Below, in pieces: positions 6,462-8,693 of a stretch of DNA of 8,693 bases. Origin of the DNA: Faecalibacterium sp. UBA7177. GTDB taxonomy: Bacteria > Bacillota > Clostridia > Oscillospirales > Ruminococcaceae. Made by a program: the position numbers and the translations under genes. The notes beneath the pieces were generated by a model that had not been told where the DNA came from, did no database searches, and saw only the letters and a program-made list of their open reading frames with translations. The stretch covers positions 863-9,555 of the forward strand of contig DKVN01000164.1 in assembly GCA_002491225.1 (NCBI GenBank). The letters run 5' to 3'. Position 1 is the first letter of the stretch; each line of letters opens with the position of its first letter.

Positions 6462-7097
6462 ATGAAAATCGCACTCATCAACGAAAACAGCCAGGCGGCA
6501 AAGAACACCACCATCCTGGCCGCCCTGAAAAAGGTGGTCGAGCCGATGGGCCACACGGTGGACAACTACGGCATGTACGCGGCCGACGACACCGCCCAGC
6601 TGACCTATGTGCAGTGCGGCATCCTGGGCGCCATCCTGCTGAACAGCGGCGCGGCGGACTATGTCATCACCGGCTGCGGCACCGGCGAGGGGGCCATGCT
6701 GGCGATGAACAGCTTCCCCGGCGTGATCTGCGGCCATGTGGAGGACCCGGTCGACGCCTACACCTTCGCCCATGTCAACGACGGCAACGCGGTGGCCATG
6801 CCCTTCGCCAAGGGCTTCGGCTGGGGCGGCGAGCTGAACCTCGAGTACTGCTTCGAGAAGCTGTTCGGCTTTGGCCACGGCCAGGGCTACCCGCCGGAGC
6901 GCCGCGAGCCCGAGATGCGCAACAAGGGCATCCTGGACGAGGTGCGCGCCAAAAGCCTGCGCCCGCTGCTCGAGCTGCTGCCTGAGCTGGACCCGGCCCT
7001 CGTCAAGGGCGCGGTCGCGGGCGAAAAGTTCAGCGAGCTGTTCTTTGCCAACTGCAAGGACGAGGCCATCGCCGCCTATGTCAAGGGGCTGCTGTAA
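6462..7097 (+). CDS. dhuI: RpiB/LacA/LacB-family isomerase, DhuI type
   Basis: Encodes 211 aa. The Rossmann-like start MKIALINENSQAAKN and the phosphosugar-isomerase motif VITGCGTGEGAMLAMNSFPG (68-87), with Cys72 in the CGTG position, place it in the RpiB/LacAB family. It is about 60 aa longer than ordinary RpiB, with a C-terminal region (150-211) that includes GYPPERREPEMRNKGILDEV. This long form resembles the streptococcal DhuI isomerases found beside GH88 hydrolases in hyaluronate-degradation clusters. DhuI converts 4-deoxy-L-threo-5-hexosulose uronate, formed from the GH88 product, to 3-deoxy-D-glycero-2,5-hexodiulosonate for reduction by DhuD. The cytoplasmic location fits. The start at 6462 has AGGAGGAG (6448-6455) upstream; an upstream in-frame extension overlaps the TM2 stop codon and is not believed. 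A terminator follows. An ordinary pentose or hexose phosphate isomerase role is the alternative. Confidence 0.85.
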   Translation: MKIALINENSQAAKNTTILAALKKVVEPMGHTVDNYGMYAADDTAQLTYVQCGILGAILLNSGAADYVITGCGTGEGAMLAMNSFPGVICGHVEDPVDAYTFAHVNDGNAVAMPFAKGFGWGGELNLEYCFEKLFGFGHGQGYPPERREPEMRNKGILDEVRAKSLRPLLELLPELDPALVKGAVAGEKFSELFFANCKDEAIAAYVKGLL

Positions 7098-7133
7098 GCG
7101 CACGGGCAAACCCGGCTCTGTCTGAATCATTGT

Positions 7134-7175
7134 GGCCCTCTGATGCGGCAAAGCGCGGTATCAGGGGGCCTTTTT
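7134..7175 (+). terminator. Rho-independent terminator after the isomerase gene
   Basis: GGCCCTCTGAT (7134-7144) pairs with ATCAGGGGGCC (7160-7170), giving 11 bp with one T-G wobble, around a 15-nt loop, then five T (7171-7175). It lies 36 nt after the isomerase stop codon. Confidence 0.85.
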
Positions 7176-7225
7176 GCAGCGGCCTGCCCGCCGCCCTGCC
7201 GCCCGGCGCTGTCCGCGGGGCCGGG

Positions 7226-7324
7226 CCCCGAGCGCGGGCCGCGCTGGAAAAATGCCGCCGCGAAACCCGCCGCAGAAGAGGAGGCCGCAGGGCCCCCGAG
7301 CGCGGGCCGCGCTGGGAAAACGCC
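7226..7324 (+). repeat. Duplicated palindrome, 68-bp spacing
   Basis: A 31-nt unit occurs at 7226-7256 and 7294-7324 with two mismatches; the first 22 nt are identical. Each copy contains AGCGCGGGCCGCGCT, a palindrome with 7-bp arms around a central G. The copies lie between the isomerase terminator and the Shine-Dalgarno of the next gene; the second ends just before AAGGAG (7328-7333). It may be a REP-like element, a paired operator or a slippage duplication. No promoter-like -10 is visible in the 167 bp between the terminator and the start codon. Confidence 0.8.
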
Positions 7325-7342
7325 AAAAAGGAGCAAAACAAG

Positions 7343-8161
7343 ATGGCACATCTGAGCATCACGGTACATTCCGCCGGGGCCGAGCCCTGCCGGGCCGAGG
7401 GCGAGGAGATCGTCTGGCTGGCCCACGAGGGCGAGTATCAGCCCGGCGACACCCTTGTGTTTGAAACCGACGAGGCCCCCGGCTACTATCTCATCCGGGT
7501 GGACGGCGGGATGGACGAGGCCTATGTCTACCTCACCGAACCCCGGCTGGAATACCCCATCCCCTTTGAGCCGGAGGCCGAACAGTTCGGCGGGGTGCGG
7601 CTCTCCTACTGCCCCGGCAGCTTTGTGGGGCCGCGGCACTACCTCAGCATGCGCAAAGCAAAGCCCGCCGAGAACCAAAACTACCGCAACCTCGCCAAAA
7701 ATGTGATCGACCGGGCCGACATGACCGGCTGCTTCCCCCACGCCCACGCCAACGCGGTGACCGGCGGGCCGATCGCGCCGATCTTTGCCGCCCGCAACAC
7801 GATCGACGGGGTGCTGGCCAACGCGAACCACTGGCCCTGGCCGTTCCAGGCCTGGGGCATCGACCAGCGGACCGACGCCGAGATCACCCTCGAGTTCGGC
7901 CGCCCGGTGGATCTGGACGAGCTGCGGCTGATCACCCGGGCCGATTTCCCCCACGACAGCTGGTGGGAGCAGGCCACCGTCACCTTCTCGGACGGCAGCA
8001 GCGAGACGCTGCGGATGGAAAAGAGCGCCGCGCCGCATATCTTCGCCATCGGGCGCCGGGGCATCACCTGGCTGCGGATCGGCCAGCTGATCCGGGCTGA
8101 CGACCCCTCCCCCTTCCCCGCTTTGACCCAGATCGAGGCCTGGGGCCGCAACGCGGAGTAA
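7343..8161 (+). CDS. Cytoplasmic protein with discoidin-like C-terminal domain
   Basis: Encodes 272 aa, with the start set by AAGGAG (7328-7333), 9 nt upstream; the Arg-rich in-frame extension upstream is noncoding. The N-terminal part (about 1-100) is predicted beta-rich, with EYQPGDTLVFETDEAPGYYL (31-50) and an acidic DGGMDEAYVYLTEPRLEYPI segment. The C-terminal part (about 145-268) looks like an F5/8 type C (discoidin) jelly roll: NTIDGVLAN (152-160), WPWPFQAWGID (164-174), AEITLEFGRPVDLDELRLIT (179-198), DSWWEQATVTFSDGS (205-219) and a closing QIEAWG (263-268). Such domains normally bind glycans outside the cell, but there is no signal peptide or membrane segment here. No catalytic motif is recognised. 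It is flanked by terminators, downstream of the uronate genes. It could bind an imported sugar or glycan, or be an uncharacterised enzyme or assembly factor. The fold call is moderate, the function unknown. Confidence 0.75.
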   Translation: MAHLSITVHSAGAEPCRAEGEEIVWLAHEGEYQPGDTLVFETDEAPGYYLIRVDGGMDEAYVYLTEPRLEYPIPFEPEAEQFGGVRLSYCPGSFVGPRHYLSMRKAKPAENQNYRNLAKNVIDRADMTGCFPHAHANAVTGGPIAPIFAARNTIDGVLANANHWPWPFQAWGIDQRTDAEITLEFGRPVDLDELRLITRADFPHDSWWEQATVTFSDGSSETLRMEKSAAPHIFAIGRRGITWLRIGQLIRADDPSPFPALTQIEAWGRNAE

Positions 8162-8201
8162 CCGCGGGCAAATCTCAAATTTCACATTTTACGCCACGGC
8201 C

Positions 8202-8249
8202 CAGCGCCGCGCACCCCCGAAACCGGGGGTGTGCGGCGCTGATTTTTTT
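8202..8249 (+). terminator. Strong Rho-independent terminator
   Basis: Positions 8202-8219 pair with 8224-8241 over 18 bp with a single G-T wobble (8211/8232), around an AAAC loop, followed by seven T (8243-8249). The stem core is CAGCGCCGC/GCGGCGCTG. It isolates the flagellin gene from everything upstream. Confidence 0.95.
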
Positions 8250-8316
8250 CGCCTTTGCGGGCGGGGAATGCGCCGGGGCGGGGCCGCAAGCGGGCCGCGA
8301 TTTTGATCATTTTTCC

Positions 8317-8433
8317 ATAAAGGGAAAAAATAAGGGAAAAGCGAAACCGCGAAAAAGCGTGGATTTTCGCAGGCTGCCGCAACCCTGCACACAGACCCGC
8401 CGCACCCCGATAAAGGGAAACAATAAGGGAAAC
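8317..8433 (+). repeat. Paired 24-nt direct repeat with GGGAAA cores
   Basis: The 24-nt units at 8317-8340 and 8410-8433 agree at 22 positions. Each contains two GGGAAA cores exactly 12 nt apart (8322 and 8334; 8415 and 8427), giving four copies of a TAA(A)GGGAAA-like element. The two units are offset by 93 bp. The second overlaps a CCGATAA sequence resembling a sigma-D -10. They may be binding sites for an activator or repressor of flagellin transcription. Confidence 0.7.
8349..8370 (+). repeat. Inverted repeat between the GGGAAA units
   Basis: GCGAAAA (8349-8355) and TTTTCGC (8364-8370) are perfect 7-bp arms with an 8-bp gap, placed between the two direct-repeat units. It may be an additional protein site. 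Confidence 0.4.
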
Positions 8434-8457
8434 TTTTTGCAAACCGGCCAAATCCGG

Positions 8458-8482
8458 CAAATTTTGATCGTACTGCCGACAC
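8458..8482 (+). promoter_or_regulatory. Candidate sigma-D (sigma-28) flagellin promoter
   Basis: CAAA (8458-8461), 14 nt and CCGACAC (8476-8482) match the Gram-positive sigma-D pattern TAAA-N14-16-CCGATAT at three of four and five of seven positions. A second candidate -10, CCGATAA at 8407-8413, matches better but has no good -35. Starting near 8489 would give a leader of about 75 nt containing the whole CsrA-type hairpin. Confidence 0.45.
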
Positions 8483-8510
8483 TTTGCAAAAAAGCCCATG
8501 ACAAGAGGCC

Positions 8511-8556
8511 ATTGCGGGAGGGTGGATGCCTCCCAAGGCCGCAATTACATGGAGGT
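8511..8556 (+). promoter_or_regulatory. CsrA-type translational control leader of flagellin
   Basis: GGGAGG (8516-8521) pairs with CCTCCC (8529-8534), presenting GTGGATG in the loop with GGA at 8524-8526. ATTGC (8511-8515) extends the stem by pairing with GCAAT (8541-8545) across a 6-nt bulge. Directly after, TTACATGGAGGT (8545-8556) contains the Shine-Dalgarno and matches the CsrA consensus RUACARGGAUGU at nine of twelve positions. A GGA-loop hairpin plus a second site over the ribosome binding site is the arrangement known from the Bacillus subtilis hag leader, where CsrA blocks translation and FliW relieves it. Confidence 0.7.
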
Positions 8557-8564
8557 AAAATACT

Positions 8565-8693
8565 ATGGGTATGGTAGTACGCACGAACACGATGGCCCTG
8601 AACGCCTATCGTCAGCTTGGCATGAACAACAGCGCCGTGGCCAAGAGCCTGGAGAAGCTGGCTTCTGGTTACCGGATCAACCGCGCGGGCGAC
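8565..8693 (+). CDS. hag: Flagellin, N-terminal fragment (cut by window end)
   Basis: The 43 visible residues, beginning MGMVVRTNTMALNAYRQLGM and continuing through NNSAVAKSLEKLASGYRINR to AGD, are the conserved D0/D1 start of bacterial flagellin: N-T-x-x-A-L-N-A near the N-terminus and the SLEKLASGxRINxAxD motif. Flagellin is exported without a cleaved signal by the flagellar type III system and polymerises into the filament. The start follows GGAGGT (8551-8556) with 8 nt spacing. The gene continues past 8693. The strong upstream terminator and dedicated leader make it a separate unit from the uronate genes. Hook-associated FlgL shares this N-terminus but usually lacks such a leader, so flagellin is preferred. 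Confidence 0.93.
   Translation, partial: MGMVVRTNTMALNAYRQLGMNNSAVAKSLEKLASGYRINRAGD

Larger units (their letters stand above)
8250..8564 (+). promoter_or_regulatory. Flagellin upstream control region
   Basis: This 315-bp gene-free stretch holds a GC-rich beginning to about 8300, then AT-rich direct repeats (8317-8340, 8410-8433), an inverted repeat (8349-8370), sigma-D-like promoter elements (8407-8413, 8458-8482), a GGA-loop hairpin (8511-8545) and a Shine-Dalgarno that matches a CsrA site (8545-8556). ATTTTGATC also occurs twice, at 8300 and 8461. It is the most regulation-dense segment of the window. Confidence 0.7.

Noticed and set aside
7130..7342. N-terminal extension of the discoidin-like protein
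   Set aside because: It would translate the isomerase terminator and the palindromic repeats into an Arg-rich stretch; AAGGAG at 7328-7333 marks the real start.
7127..8185. 352-codon - strand open frame opposite the discoidin-like gene
   Set aside because: It runs through two terminator or spacer regions and has no recognisable fold; the + strand frame has a good ribosome site and domain.
1..8693. tRNA, rRNA, CRISPR array, insertion sequence or transposase
   Set aside because: No cloverleaf, regular spacer array, terminal inverted repeats or transposase frames were seen on either strand.

Overview
The window is GC-rich, and every gene lies on the + strand with strong AAGGAGG-type ribosome binding sites. 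It also carries Rho-independent terminators, AraC/GPH-family genes typical of gut Firmicutes, and a flagellin start. Together these suggest a motile, high-GC Clostridia member (Oscillospiraceae-like). The taxon is an inference from style and gene content.

Layout. Positions 14-1366 encode an AraC-family regulator with a GAF-like sensor region and an odd proline-rich tail, ended by a perfect 14-bp terminator hairpin (1447-1484). Positions 1597-2499 encode a second AraC regulator of the cupin type. A 273-bp spacer follows, holding a C-rich stretch, a 21-bp-spaced direct repeat, an extended -10 promoter and an inverted repeat. Positions 2773-3969 encode a cytoplasmic GH88 unsaturated glucuronyl hydrolase. 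Positions 4198-5691 encode a GPH-family sugar:cation symporter. A probable terminator and a sigma-A promoter, whose -35 lies inside a long inverted repeat, separate it from a small TM2-domain membrane protein (5968-6375). Positions 6462-7097 encode a long RpiB/LacA/LacB-family isomerase of the DhuI type, closed by a terminator. After a spacer with a duplicated palindrome, 7343-8161 encode a cytoplasmic protein with a discoidin (F5/8 C)-like C-terminus, closed by an 18-bp terminator. A 315-bp leader region with direct repeats, sigma-D-like promoter elements and a CsrA-type hairpin precedes a flagellin gene that runs off the window at 8693.

How it works together (inference from families). The symporter would import unsaturated uronic-acid oligosaccharides, such as glycosaminoglycan disaccharides left by a polysaccharide lyase. 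The GH88 enzyme would release unsaturated uronate in the cytoplasm. This opens to 4-deoxy-L-threo-5-hexosulose uronate, which the DhuI-type isomerase converts toward the ketodeoxygluconate route. The two AraC proteins are the obvious candidate sensors. The lyase, the DhuD/KduD dehydrogenase, KdgK and KdgA are not in the window. The flagellin gene is a separate unit with its own control region.
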